This document shows, one piece after another, positions 1 through 11,757 of a stretch of 64,000 bases of DNA. The notes under the pieces were generated by a model that searched no databases, had not been told where the DNA came from, and worked only from the letters and a program-made list of their open reading frames with translations. Each line of letters begins with the position of its first letter. Positions within the stretch are counted from its first letter, which is position 1. The position numbers were made by a program, and so were the translations under genes. Source of the stretch: Ascidia mentula (lineage: Eukaryota > Chordata > Ascidiacea > Phlebobranchia > Ascidiidae); contig OX387203.1 in NCBI GenBank assembly GCA_947561715.1, forward strand, positions 9,486,001-9,550,000. Reading direction: 5' to 3'.

Positions 1-83
1 CTTCACAAATCAAAGCAAATTAAATCTTTTTTCTTTGACGATGAAGATTCAAAGGAATTGTGACTCATTGTTTAAACTAGGAA

Positions 84-234
84 TGTGATACCACTCCCTG
101 CCTGTGGAGCTGGACAAGCTGCTCACGACCTTGTGGAGGTGGTTGGCAATCTCCAAGAATAACCCGGAGTAGGGGAGAGTGCGGTTACTGCAGATTGCCA
201 AGCTCGAGATCGTGCAACATCCAGTGTTGTCGAG
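84..234 (+). pseudogene. First-TSP1-exon remnant, left-edge copy
   Basis: An open TSP1 module (CDTTPCLWSW...CCR) about 98% identical to the twin at 61244. The splice donor is changed from GTAATG to ATAATG. Sequence directly upstream matches the promoter side of the 9437 copy, showing that the signal-peptide exon and first intron were deleted. Confidence 0.65.
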
Positions 235-1400
235 ATAATGAAATAAAGAACCGGTTTCTCCTCATTTGTTGTTTAGTAGAAAATAAAGTTAAGTTTGCTT
301 TTAATTGATGAAACTGATCATTGTGATTACCAAACCATGTTGTTGTGTTGGTACATTCGCCAATAAGTTACAGCGATACAGATATTAGCTGCATATCATT
401 GAACGCACTGTCACGACGAATCAGTTCATATCTGTGCAGCTGGTGTCTGGCAATTGCCTTTTCGCTAACTGACCAGACTATTTCACTTTGTTGTGTCTTT
501 GCAGTGGACACGGTTAGGTACCAAACTAAGTAGGAACTTCCGGAGACGAATAACAGCAAAACACACTATGCCATCGTAAACAACAGGACTTAAAATTGTT
601 TCGATTCGACTGAAAACAATCTTAGTGTTTCCTTGTGGGTAAACTCACGACCAACTGCTAGAGAAGGATGATGTGAAGCCTTTGAATGCCAACCCGGAAA
701 GACCCTATTTTTTTCATCATTGCATCTTATACGATTTATGATGAAATTGATGAAGCGTGCAATTATCAATGTATCGATTTTGTTTTTGAAAACCTATGAA
801 GTCAATTGAAAAACTCGAAATTTTCGCATGTTGTGGTCTAGTTTTATGAAGATTAATACTTTATGACAGATTGTAACAGGATTTCAATTCTTTCATTTCG
901 CAGTTCAAATTTCGCGGTGACACAGTTTTAATCGCCGTTCATTGTGATGAAGTTGCTCGGTAATACAATTTGATGGAAATGTAACAATATTTACGGAGAA
1001 TCGTTTTCAGCTACGTTTTAACACCTGAAACGTTTGACACCAGTTTTTGTATAGATTTACGAACATTATGTTGAACAACATGACCAACAAAATTGGATCC
1101 TATAAATTAAAGTGCTCATAATTTTTTTAGCCCTCGGTTAGGCGTTGTTTATTTATCTGCAACAGCATAATAACTGTAGTTGATGTATGTAGTGAAGCAA
1201 CAAGCCTTTGATTTACGTCAGCAGATTATATGCAGTGAAACGTATTTTATTGTTAAATTTTCGGTAATCATGGATCACAAGGCAAGTTTTGATCGTAAAA
1301 ACATTCCTCAACTAATAAATAGAGTTAGAATCTATTAATAATTTTTTTATTTTATTCTTATTATTGCACCTGGAACTCAGTTTGTTCATTCCTTTTTTTA

Positions 1401-1486
1401 ACCATTCCGGGATTCGAACCCGGGACATCCTGGCCACGAATCCCGATCAGGTTTTCTTCTACGTATATGGGTCGGCCGCTTAACCA
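1401..1486 (-). mobile_element. tRNA-derived SINE
   Basis: On the complement a perfect Pol III A box (TGGTTAAGCGG) is followed by a perfect B box (GGTTCGAATCC) and an A-rich end. The spacing of about 70 bp is longer than in a real tRNA, and no cloverleaf forms. Related, more degenerate copies lie near 48855-48900 and 52090-52270. Confidence 0.55.
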
Positions 1487-3163
1487 ATTTTAATGGACTG
1501 CGACTGTTAATCTTTTACGTATCCATAGGGATATAGGTACTTCATGCGGTCGGTTTATTTTACAATATGTCGATTATTTTGTATCAGAGCGTAAAATATG
1601 ACTTGTTTTCTAGTATTTCTCCCACGACCTTAAGCGCTTGTATTACAACAATATTAGGTGCTTGATGTAACCACATAAGAAAAATGCTACGTGTTGACTA
1701 ATTTTGCTTTGTTCATATTTTTGGCCATTGTCATGAATGTGAGGTACACTTGCGGTTGGGCTGTTCTGCTCAGGTATTTTCCGACTGCACAACTTCTTAA
1801 ATTTCTATGTACAACATTCGTTGTAGTTATATTTGGGCGATGTTCAGTGTATTGAAATTGTAAAATTTCGTCTTTTACATTTTCTTGCAGTGTAGCACTA
1901 TAAATTCATTCACTATTCTGTTAATTATTTTTGTTTACACATTCCAAAGTCATCCATTTAGTTCCCAAGTCGCAAAAGAAACCTTTAAGCACAAGGTGTA
2001 TGTTTTCGAATTCTGTTTAATCTGGATGGGTGCCTGGTCTATTGAGCGGAATATTTTCCAAACTTACAAGGGAACAATTTACACAAGCAAGAGAAGTTAA
2101 AATTGAGACTTGAACGTGACGCGCACCAGGTCATGGGGTGCGATTTAATCTTTTTTTTATCACGTTGCAAGTTTTTGGTCACGATGCATTTCTTGATCTC
2201 GCAATTTCTATTGGTTTCTTCTAGGTTTCTTTAGGTTATACTCCATTATATCTTTAACACCGTTCATTACACAGGTTAACAAAACAAAAAGTAAAGAACA
2301 CTTTTACTTGTCGTAGCTCTAGATATCTTTCGATAAACCGTTCTAAGCAGGACACCAACGTGCTTTCGGCTTGGTAATTTGTTGTGGTCAATTCTACACA
2401 AACACAATATATAGGTCTAAATAACCACAATTGCACGCTTGGAATGCCACCAAACTAAGCAAGATGGAGACAATAACATGAATTATGTGAGCTGCTGACA
2501 GATGTTCAATGTTTTTGCATATTAGGTCTAATCAGTGAAGCTTAGTGTGACTCAGGTCGAAACAGTAACCATATGTGTGCACATCACATAAGGCAACGAA
2601 ACTAGTTAGCGAACTCTGGGGAATTCCTTGTGTTAAATTGCACATACCTAAAAATTTAAACGGTGTTCGTTCAGTGAATGTTCCCTAATGGTTTAGCTGT
2701 CGACTGATTAAAAAGAATTCAACAATAACAGGTTTTATGCAAACTATCAAAAGGCGCAAAATCACGGCTTAGATTTCTTTGAAAGCTGTTTTTATGTATA
2801 ATTGTTGATATTTGACGCCTTATGTATCGTCAAGGCCAATTGCAACAGAATGATTCCCAGAGTCACTTAATAACCATTGTCGATATGTTGAAAATTTTAG
2901 AGACAATGTCGGGAATTGCGCTAATAAAAATAAACTTTCATGGAAATCATACGATTATTGTCGTGCTAAATTTATTTGTAATTGTGTATATTAAACCTGT
3001 GGCAAAATTTCAGAAAACTACGTGATTTAAAGGAGGATGTTCATGCTCTGAAATGAACGCCTTGTTTTCCCACACTATAGGTCGATAAGAAACTGGTTGA
3101 TTTGGAAAGAATAGAGTGAAAAAATAACCAAATGGGCGAAAATATTCCAAAGCTTTATTTGCA

Positions 3164-3169
3164 AACAGC
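3164..3169 (-). terminator. Poly(A) signal of copy A
   Basis: Complement of AATAAA, about 45 bp beyond the copy A stop and positionally conserved with copy B. Confidence 0.5.
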
Positions 3170-3214
3170 GCATGTGTGGTCATTTTTCAATGTCAAAAGT
3201 GTCACAGTCAAACG

Positions 3215-6200
3215 TTAAAGATCTTCGTCAATAATTTCGTCACCAACGAAACCGGCGTTTTCGAGTTCCAGTTTTGTCAATTCGGTCTTTGAATTTGCCA
3301 ATCTTTTGTAGACCTTATACAATATATTGGTTAAAAGCACTACATAACATGGCCTACAAAATTACAAGCTGTTAGTCGGCAAAAAGGGTACTGGAATACG
3401 TAGTAACATATCAGAGGCCTTTAGTAGCCGATATATATGTAAGATTTCATAAAATAGAAATCGTAATTTGTTAAAAAATTAAAATGTGCAACTATGCAAT
3501 TAAGGCGTTCAATCCTTGTGATTTACCCAATATTTAATTTGCGTTAATCTATTGACTCTTAAAGGAATCCATACAATCATTCTCCATACAAATTCATGTA
3601 CAATTTATGCCCTTAAAATGTTACTTTACCTGCAATGCCACAAATACGAACAGTAGGACTACCACGATTCCCGAAAGCACGTAAAGCGCCAACATTTTAA
3701 TTCTAGTTCTGCCAGACGCTGACGGTTCTTTCTTTTTCTCCCTCATCCACGACACAAAGTTTGGCGGAAGTTCTAAACCGAAAGTTTGTCACATGCCAGT
3801 TGGGGTAATTAGATTAGCTTAAATCCCCAATGAAACGTGATATTTGTGATGAATGAAACGCAAACTATACTTAAGGATAACGTGTGTTGTCAGGCAGATG
3901 TTTTATTTTTTTGTAGGTTCATGTTGGTGGGGCCTGAAATATTTTATCAAAAAATATGATATTGGTGGTTCTTTATATCATTCTTTACATATTCAGTTGA
4001 ATATTTCGTTTCAAATCACCAGTAGCCGAACAAGCAAACATAAGCAAGTTTAATTCTTACCAACGCAAGTCCTTCCGTCCCCGTGCATTCCTTCCTTGCA
4101 GAAGCATTCGTACGAACCGACCGTGTTTTCGCAAGTTGCGCTGACAGCGCACCCGGCATTTCCTTTCTGGCAGTCGTTAACATCTGTTCAACAAAATATA
4201 ACAAGCTAATATTCTGAAATAATGCATACTTTTTCCATGCTAAAGTCGCCCCTATGACAAACGCTTAACTTGGCTATTACAGCTATTACTTGGCATGTGC
4301 TGACAAAACAGTCTCCAAAATTGTTCAATGCTTTACATATTGAAAAATGGTGAACTGTTTTTTTTTTTAAAAACTAACATTAACTAACAAATAACGATCA
4401 CTATTTTGTTACTACGAACCTAAACATATCCCCAATTGAGACACGAAGCCAGTTAGACAAGTACATGAATAATTTTCTTTAGTGTTGACAAATATGGTGT
4501 TGTCTGGGCAAGTTTATAGCTACCCGAAAAAAATACATAAATTTAAACTATTTTTTTTAAGTATGGTTTCCTACAATTAAAAGCAAGGAATCTGTATCAT
4601 GAATGCTTGTTCTTGTTTTGTCGTCTTACTTAAAATTGCTGTTAACATTTTGTAAGTGTTCTGCAGCCGATTGTATTTAGATCATTGAAGGACGGACCAA
4701 GGGCATACCTGAGCAGACTGTTCCATTTCCTTTAAATCCAGGCTCGCATAAGCAAAGAAAACTTCCATCAGTGTCAACGCATCGACCGTTTTGGTGGCAA
4801 TTTGAAATCAGACTTGTGCATTCATTAACATCTGTAACAAAGGGTTTAGAATTTGTTGCTGTTCGAGACAAGTGTGTGTGTTACACTAAACACTTTTATT
4901 GCATGGACGCTAAGAGCAAGCCACATATTGAATGCTTAAACACTAATTAACCAATTTGGAAGTAAACATGTATTTTCAAACACTGGTTCGGGTGCAGAAG
5001 TTTCGGTGTTAAAACCTACTTTCACATTCCATGTTGCTGTTTTTCTGGAAGCCTGGGACGCAATCACATCGGTAACTTCCTTTTGTGTTGACGCAGACTG
5101 AATTCAAGGGGAACTACTTCCTCTTCCCATGAACTACTTCCTTGTTTGGTACAATCGTCAACGTCTGGAAAAACAGACCGTGACGTTTTTGTGTTTTACT
5201 GTTGATAACCACGAAGAAATGGCTAAGGAGATACGATTTTACTACAGAAAATATGTACCTTGATCACAACATAGACCGCTCCACCCTGGTTGACATAAAC
5301 AACCTGTAGCACTCACAGTGGCTCCATTGTAACAAATCATTTCACAACTCTCGAATTCATGCAGGATCGGACACTCCTCCCCTCCACACGTGTTATTAGT
5401 GATCACTGATCTGTTCCTGACTTTGTTGTTCGTCACACCACATGTTTGTGGACAAACGCTCCAGTTTTCCCAATCCGATACAGTGCAGTTCACTAAAATC
5501 AAGAACAAATTTAGCGATTGGAGATATCGTTCAAGCTTAATCTTTCGCAAGCTTAATGTCGCTTCTTCAGGTAAAAACTCGGGCAAATAGAGTTGTTTTT
5601 TATAGTCAGTGTCTGATGTCAAGACAGTGCACCAGCAAGTATCGTTATAGACACGTCTCATTGAAGAAATTAAGCCATTTATCATGTATTTACTGGAAAG
5701 TGTTTTTTACTAACCAGGACAACACCCAGGGTTGCACAGACGTTCCTCGCTGGCTTGCCCACTAAAGTCAGCTCCTTTGCACGATTTATCAGACAAATCT
5801 CGAGTCCGAAACTCTGTGCCATTTCCGCGTGACGTGCTACATCTAAACACAACCTTGTCAGTAAAGTAAAAACATCAGACCTATAGCGAACATAAATACC
5901 AGATATAGAACACAGCTTTTAAAATCGACAGTTCTGTGACGTTTGTTCTCAAAACTTCTGCGTCAGTTTTAGCTTACAATTCAAAAACGTTTGATAAATT
6001 TTTTGTCCTGTATAAATATCTGCTGACCATCACTTGGGCATTAATGATCGTCCACACTGTCATATGTTTGCTTATGGCCATAACAAATTACCCTGCAAGC
6101 AAAACTAATGCAAAGTTTAACCTACTCTCCCCAATTCGACCACGACGCCCAATGAATGTCTATGGGACAGCACTTGGTGTTGCATCTCTACGTTGAATAT

Positions 6201-6861
6201 GAATTTTCAGAACAGCCTTTGCCTCCGCAATCTGATCTGCGGCTAATATCACGACCTCGTGATTGGGTGCCGTTTCGACAGCTCTTAGAACATTCATTCC
6301 AACTTCCCCATGTTCCCCACACACAGTTGACTGAAATAATTCATGAACACCGCGGTAAACATTCCTAATTGCTTGGTACTGTGGCAACCAGGGGTCACGT
6401 GATTTATTGTTGCCACCTATCTGGCAATAATCGATTTATTCAATGCGACGTTTGGCCTACCGTACGGCAAGGTTAAACAACAGCAGTTTTTTATCTCGTT
6501 TCACACTTAAGGAAAACACAGCTGTGTGTTAAACCACAGAATTGACAGTTATCGAAAAAGGTATCTTTGTCATAAAAAGCACTGATTTGACAAAACAAGT
6601 TCCAGTCAAGATTTCCAGGTAATGTACGAGACTGAGCTTACAACACTTAACTATTTGTATTTTGCACTATAAAGAAACATGTCTGGACAACAGTGGTTGT
6701 TGCACGACCTCGGTTTCGGTAAGTTGCAGGGACCGCAAAGTCCTTTTGCTCTTGTTACTCGTGGAGATTGGGTTCCACCTCCACAGGTCCGCGAGCAGCC
6801 TCCCCAGGTCCATTGACAAGGCGTGATGTTGCATTTGCGTCTATTTCGTCGAAGCCCAATG
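3215..6861 (-). pseudogene. Copy A: decayed TSP1/EGF/TM gene, short TSP1 form
   Basis: Exons on the minus strand: about 6690-6861 (TSP1; both splice sites altered), 6126-6330 (TSP1, with an in-frame TAG where relatives have CAG), 5715-5842 (TSP1 half), 5259-5492 (TSP1 plus Cys-rich end, clean), 5020-5164 (EGF with a 16-bp insertion that shifts the frame), 4709-4831 (EGF, clean), a truncated EGF exon near 4440-4510, 4061-4183 (EGF, clean), 3630-3772 (TM helix LYVLSGIVVVLLFVFVALQ) and 3215-3313 (tail ending DEIIDEDL, stop). Compared with copy B it lacks the long TSP1 exon and the last EGF exon (29199-29327). TM and tail exons remain open. A gene by descent that is probably no longer coding; a shorter functional transcript that skips damaged exons cannot be excluded. 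Confidence 0.7.
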
Positions 6862-7620
6862 CAAATGTACTTGAATCAAATGTAAATATTTCTTAGGCAA
6901 AAATGCTCATGACCGAACGTGTTGTTTCAAACAGTGTCATCATTTAGCTTTAATTTTTACAAAATAATTACCAGAAACACAAATATTCTGTCGGCACAAA
7001 AAGTTTATAACCATCAAATCAACTTCTTCTTGACCTGACAGCTTTTACACATACAAACAAATGCATTAGTTTGATTTCACTAATTACCACAAAATGAATG
7101 CTTAATTTTGCATATCAGCCATTTAAAACATTCCAACCGAAAATCTGAAAACCATTTGACGAGAAAATTGGTTTATTATTTTTGTTGAATTCAAAGAGGC
7201 AAAGAACATACCATGCCGACCCGCCTTGAATAATCGCCAATAAACAAATGCAAACGCAAACAACTCTGAAATTCAGCATAACTAATACTTAATTTTTCCG
7301 CACGATTTATCAATGTTTTCCACCAAATGTTCAGCTCAGTCTTCATTTGCTAATTTAAGGCCTTTCTAGCTGGTGATTCATACTTTCGACTACGTTTCTT
7401 TTTTAATAGAAATGTATGATATGTTCAAGGAAGTAAAATGTAAATAAGTTCCAGTTCACAAGACTGCGTTTTGGTGCCAGCATGCTCTCGTTGCCAACTG
7501 CCAATAACAGACTGAAGTCAGAAGATGGTAAGATGCCAATAAGTCACTAAACGAGTTTTTGATTTCCCAACGAGCCACATAATATATTTAAATTTTTGTA
7601 TGATTTATCCACCACAAACA
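6862..7620. repeat. Upstream flank of copy A, repeated inverted at 21350-22040
   Basis: 7120-7190 and 21650-21720 are reverse-complementary around an ACCAATTTTCTCG core, and the match extends over most of both stretches. No gene is seen in either. It probably carries the old first intron or promoter of this family branch. Confidence 0.5.
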
Positions 7621-7868
7621 AGTATATATGCCAAGGAGTTTTGGCATCTTACCATCTTTTTAACTTTAGTTTTTATGGAGAAGCTTAATACACTACAGGC
7701 CAAGTTCATAATCTTGATTTTATTCTTCTCGATTTTACGTAGCTTTGATTTCGTGTTGAATAAAATCCGCTGGATTAATTTTGTTGTTATCGCGTAAAAA
7801 ATGTTTGAGGCCGACACCGAATTGCAAACTTATTGTGCAAACCAAACTAAATTTTTGCTGCGTTTAAA

Positions 7869-7940
7869 GCTGTTTCGACCGGAGGCATTCATTGTTTTAT
7901 TTGCTGCGTTCAAACCAGTGAATGCCTCCGGTCGAACAGC
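7869..7940. repeat. Near-perfect 25-bp hairpin
   Basis: GCTGTTTCGACCGGAGGCAT... at 7869-7894 pairs with its complement at 7916-7940 with one bulge and one mismatch, across a 21-bp loop. It lies just outside the inverted repeats that flank the GIY-YIG fragment. Confidence 0.7.
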
Positions 7941-7948
7941 TAAAGCAA

Positions 7949-8546
7949 TGCAAAAATTACAATATAAAATAAACTTGTGTCAAACGCATTCATTGTAAAG
8001 AATACATGTTTCGCTAAAAAAATGTCGAAATGCACGATAGGGGTTTGTTCCAGAAACACCACAGAGTAGCATGTAGTCAAATCAGGTCTTTTGTAGAACG
8101 TCGCTGGGTGACGTGTCTGGAAATGACGAGTAGCGCAATTTTGTCTCCCGCTTAAAACGATGTTGAATGTTCTCCATATCTGTCTGTGCTTTTTCCACCT
8201 GGTGGAGAAGTTATTCTTTGTTTGTCCGACGAATGTTTCTTGACATTCCCTACAAATTGCCGTATAAATTCCATAGCTTGCACAATCCAATTGATCGTGA
8301 AGCTTGATTGCACCAGATAGTGTTTCAACCTGGTGTATTTCGTCGACCATGCTGTCAAAGCCGTTGAAATGTTTACATAGGCCGCATTTTCGGCATGGTT
8401 TTGAACACCCTGGCCCTGTGTGGGTACGGGTTGCAATAGACCTGAAAGCAGTAAGCCAGCTCTGTAGCGTCCAAAGCAGTAAGCCAGCTTTTTGGTGTTA
8501 ACAATAAATGCGTTTGACACAAGGTTATTTTATATTGTAATTTTGC
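7949..8546 (-). mobile_element. Penelope-like element fragment with GIY-YIG endonuclease domain, between inverted repeats
   Basis: A minus-strand ORF (about 7940-8350) contains CASYGIYTAICRECQETFVG followed by a W-KKHR stretch and a conserved H. This fits the GIY-YIG nuclease that follows the reverse transcriptase in Penelope-like elements (CxxC-type, YVGQT motif). The flanks 7950-7996 and 8501-8546 are inverted repeats of about 46 bp (GCAAAA(A)TTACAATATAAAATAA...). The RT domain is absent here. Penelope copies are often 5'-truncated and flanked by partial or inverted pieces, which fits. Element coding is broken. Confidence 0.6.
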
Positions 8547-8760
8547 AAATGTGAAGTTTCCTCCTGTGTCACGCACAACAAGTGGCGTTAGAAAAGGTCG
8601 ATTTTGGAATGAAACTATTGAATGTGAGCTAAAGCAAAGATAAGTGTCCAAACAAAACCTATAAAGAAGAAATTTCTTGTGTTTTAATGAATGACTTTGA
8701 TTTGGCGCTTTTTGAACAAAATCACATTGGTGAGCTGCAGACAGGGTATGTACACGCACC

Positions 8761-8785
8761 GTTTCGACTAAGGTTTCATCAGAGC
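8761..8785 (-). ncRNA. Hammerhead-ribozyme-like core
   Basis: The complement reads CTGATGA, then AAC-CTTA-GTC, then GAAAC, which is the conserved hammerhead core around a short stem II. The closing pair next to the core is A-C instead of G-C. Penelope-like elements are known to carry hammerhead motifs, and this lies 220 bp from the GIY-YIG fragment. Stems I and III are not convincing, so activity is doubtful. Confidence 0.35.
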
Positions 8786-8951
8786 AGCTGTTGAAGTGGC
8801 ACTGTATTAGTTTCTACACTAGCAGACACACTAAATTCCACTTTGTGGTACCGTTCCTGTCGACATGCTTTTACACACCCTGTCTGCAGCTCGCAAATAT
8901 TGTGGCTTTTTTTGCACATTAAATAACAATATTATTGCTATTGTAACCAAC

Positions 8952-8983
8952 GTTTCGTCCACCATCCGGCGAGACTTCCTCAG
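8952..8983 (-). ncRNA. Hammerhead-like motif, variant
   Basis: The complement reads CTGAGGA, a stem-II-like GTC..GCC/GGT..GAC hairpin, then GAAAC. Position 7 of the hammerhead core is free, so CTGAGGA fits, but one extra A separates core and stem. The same motif recurs at 11726, 12865, 57281 and, decayed, on the complement near 61010-61043. Confidence 0.3.
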
Positions 8984-9436
8984 TGTCATGTTACAACGAT
9001 ATACACTTTATTTTCGTAACTTAAGTTCCCAAGTCGAAAACTTTTGACCACACAAATAAATTTTTAAGAATGGGCCGTTGATGGCATCAACAAGTGGATC
9101 CAAACCACTTCCTACCTTCACAATTTAAAGCAAATTTAATATCCACCAACGCCTAAACATATTATGTAACAAAACATGGTTCGTGACTGGTGTACAACTT
9201 GTTCGTGACACGTTGCATGAAAAATTCTATGCGTCGTGGTTTCCTGAGATGAGTCATTTGTTTGGCTTCATTTGAGTTGCAATTCATAACACAAATTCCG
9301 TCTTTTTTCTTTGACAAAGAAGATTCGAAGGAATTGTGACTCAATGTTTAAACACTTAAAAAACTAACGCGGGCAAGTTGATGGTTAGTTCATGTGTTTG
9401 AGCAAGACTTGTCACAAATTACAAGCATCAAAAGTC

Positions 9437-9957
9437 ATGTTGAGAACTCTTTGCGTATGCCTATGTTTGCTTGTAATTATTCACGGGACTTCGTCATGGT
9501 AAGTACTTCCAAAATTTTATTGGTAATATTTGTACATTGTTTTTATACGTATAGATGCAAATAAAATCAGCTCTGGGTTTTATAAGTTGTTCTCTCCCAA
9601 AGCCGCTTATAATTAGCGTAAATAAACCGGATGAGGAAAGTTTGGTTGTTACTGGCATAAACAACGAACTCAATTACCTGATTTAGTGGTTGTGCGGAGT
9701 GAGGTTAATGATGTTTCTGTATATCTAATTTTGCCGTCAAATACAAATACGAATGTCAGCAAAACGTACATTTCCAGGTTTCGTTCGAGTAGAGGAAAAA
9801 TACCGGAATGTGATACCACTCCCTGCCTATAGAGGTGGGGAAGCTGCTCACGACCTCGTAGGTGGATGGCAATCTCCAACAATAACTCGGAGTAGTGGAG
9901 AGTGCGGTTCCTGCAGCTTGCCGAGCCCGAGATTGTGCAACAACCAGAGTTGTTTAG
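9437..9957 (+). pseudogene. Two-exon 5' remnant of the TSP1 gene family (signal peptide + TSP1)
   Basis: Exon 1, 9437-9498, encodes a signal peptide (MLRTLCVCLCLLVIIHGTSS) closely like that of copy B and ends at a matching GTAAGT donor. Exon 2, about 9809-9957, is the first TSP1 exon, but a conserved TGG (Trp) is TAG and a nearby small indel shifts the frame. No later exons follow; the sequence runs into intron homology and then the tandem repeat array at 10.65 kb. A dead 5' fragment that preserves the ancestral promoter side of the family. Confidence 0.7.
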
Positions 9958-11236
9958 GTAATGAAATAAAGAGCTGATTTCTCCTTATTTACTGTTAAGT
10001 AGAAAAGAAATGTTAAGTTTGCTTTTAATTGATGAAACTGATCATTGTGTTTACCAAACCATGTTGTTGTGTTGGTACGTTCGCCAATAAGTTATAGTGA
10101 TACATATATTAGCTGCATTCCGTGGAACGCACTGTCACGACGTACCAGTTCACATCTGTGCAGCTGATGACTGACAACAGTCTTGTCGTTATCTTGCCAG
10201 ACTATTTCACGTTGTGGTGACATTGCAGTGGACATGGTTCACGTTAGGTACCAAACTAAGTAGGAACTTCCAGAGACGAATAACAGCAGAACACACTATG
10301 TCAACATAAACAACATAACTTAATCTTGTTTCGATTCTACTGAAAACAAGCTTAGTGTTTCCTTGTAGGAAAAATCACGATTTTCTTTCCAGAACTTCCG
10401 CCTGACTTACTTTAGAGAGCGGGTGATGTGAAGTCTGGCCTTTAAATGACGATGACACCCCAATGTTTTTTCGTCATTGCATCTCATATCATTTATCATC
10501 TATCAACACATTTTATTAAAACGTGCCATTAACAATCTATCGATTGTTGTTTATAAAAACCTATTAAGTCAAGTGTCAAATTCAAACTCTGCTCAGGCTG
10601 TGGTCTAATTCTCAGAAGATTGATATTTTATAAACGTAACTTATTGAATCAACAACACGACGCTAGAAAAATACTTATAAAATAATAAACGCAAACTAGA
10701 ATAATTTGGCGGTAAGTTTAGAAGGAAAAGTGTCAAAGTTCAGTTAGCTAAGAACAACAGTTATAGGGTTATAGCGGGAATCTGTGTGATAACTACGGCG
10801 ATTCTGAGTCATTTAAACTCATGTTGTTGAGGTTTGTGCCTACCTAGTAATAAAATGTAGCTTGTGCTGGTGTTTGCATGTGAGGTGACGAAACTTTGAG
10901 GGTTAAGGAATCTAATATTGGGTATTTTACCAACGTCAGAAAATTAGTGGTTGCAACTTAATTTTTATTCATATGCTACATCAGTATGACGTCAATGAAT
11001 CATTGGAATTTTTGATGAGGGCATTTGAGTTCGTGAAGGTTGCTTTATACATGGAATTGTGTAGCTGCATACAGACATACCGCTTATCACAATTGACTTA
11101 ATCAGAATTGGATGAACCGAGTTGACGTTTTTGTTGCAATTCATCACTTCCCGGTTCGACTGAGGATGATTTTACATTAGAGTGTGATTTTACCGGTGCC
11201 CGTGCCATTTTACTACTTCGTCATTTCCTTCATGGT

Positions 11237-11640
11237 GTGGAAATGAGAAAGAACAGAACGCTTTACATGAAAAAGAGATACAACGCGAAGATTACCCATC
11301 ATCTTCTTGTAATAAAACAGCGTCACTTCCTACTAAGACCGTGTGAGTTCAGGTTATTTAAATCTCACACACTATGTTCAGCTGTTTTGTTTGCCCAGTG
11401 TTCTGTGTGGCTTTGGCTCTATCCATCAATGACCGCACTACCGATGTCTTGTGCTGTATCGGATGTGCCAACTTATAAACGACAGGTATCTATTGGTGTG
11501 CGAAAACGGTAGTGTAAAACCACTTTGTTTTCTTAAGTGAATTTGATGGAATCTTCCACGTGGTTAATGTGGTTAAGGAACAACTGGAGCTGTGCTTCAT
11601 CAACGATAGCGAAGGTGTCGTCGACATAACGCTTCCAGTA
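11237..11640 (-). mobile_element. Penelope-like reverse-transcriptase remnant, unit 1
   Basis: The complement of about 11525-11640 reads WKRYVDDTFAIVDEAQL...FLNHINHVEDSIKFT, the RT catalytic YVDD block with the flanks typical of Penelope-like elements. Farther along, the complement near 11460-11500 has HTNRYLSFISWH, matching the block after the palm domain. Stops interrupt the frame between them. Confidence 0.6.
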
Positions 11641-11725
11641 ACTCTTTCAGTTTTTCTTGTGTTTCTTACGTTTTTCTTGTGTTTTTAGTGTTTATGCGCT
11701 TGATGCATTATTTTGTGACATAACC

Positions 11726-11757
11726 CTGAGGAAGTATCGCCGAATGGCAGACGAAAC
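11726..11757 (+). ncRNA. Hammerhead-like motif in array unit 1
   Basis: CTGAGGA, then GT..GCC/GGC..AC hairpin, then GAAAC. The strand is opposite to the RT remnant. Repeated in unit 2 at 12865-12896; missing in unit 3. Confidence 0.3.

Larger units (their letters stand above)
1..3160. repeat. Segmental duplication, left copy (twin at 61163-63870)
   Basis: Position 1 onward aligns with 61163 onward. Identity is about 98% over the first kilobase, falling to about 90% near 1.7-2.2 kb. The right copy lacks about 400 bp equivalent to 2300-2700. The block covers the TSP1 exon remnant, the SINE, and the 3' flank of copy A. Apart from these, 240-3160 shows no coding signal. Confidence 0.8.
8940..10650. 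repeat. Third, diverged copy of the TSP1 5' block
   Basis: 8940-9350 matches 60990-61240 and 9780-10640 matches 84-890. Only this copy keeps the signal-peptide exon and first intron, so it shows the arrangement before the deletion in the other two. Confidence 0.65.

Noticed and set aside
6160-6387. 75-codon minus-strand ORF over copy A
   Set aside because: It is the wrong frame of a TSP1 exon; the Cys/Trp-rich frame beside it matches the family.
11372-11475. Possible 34-aa secreted Cys-rich peptide (MFSCFVCPVFCVALALS...) on the plus strand of units 1 and 2
   Set aside because: It looks like a signal peptide plus CC..C tail, but it lies wholly opposite the RT remnant, and unit 3 disrupts it at once.
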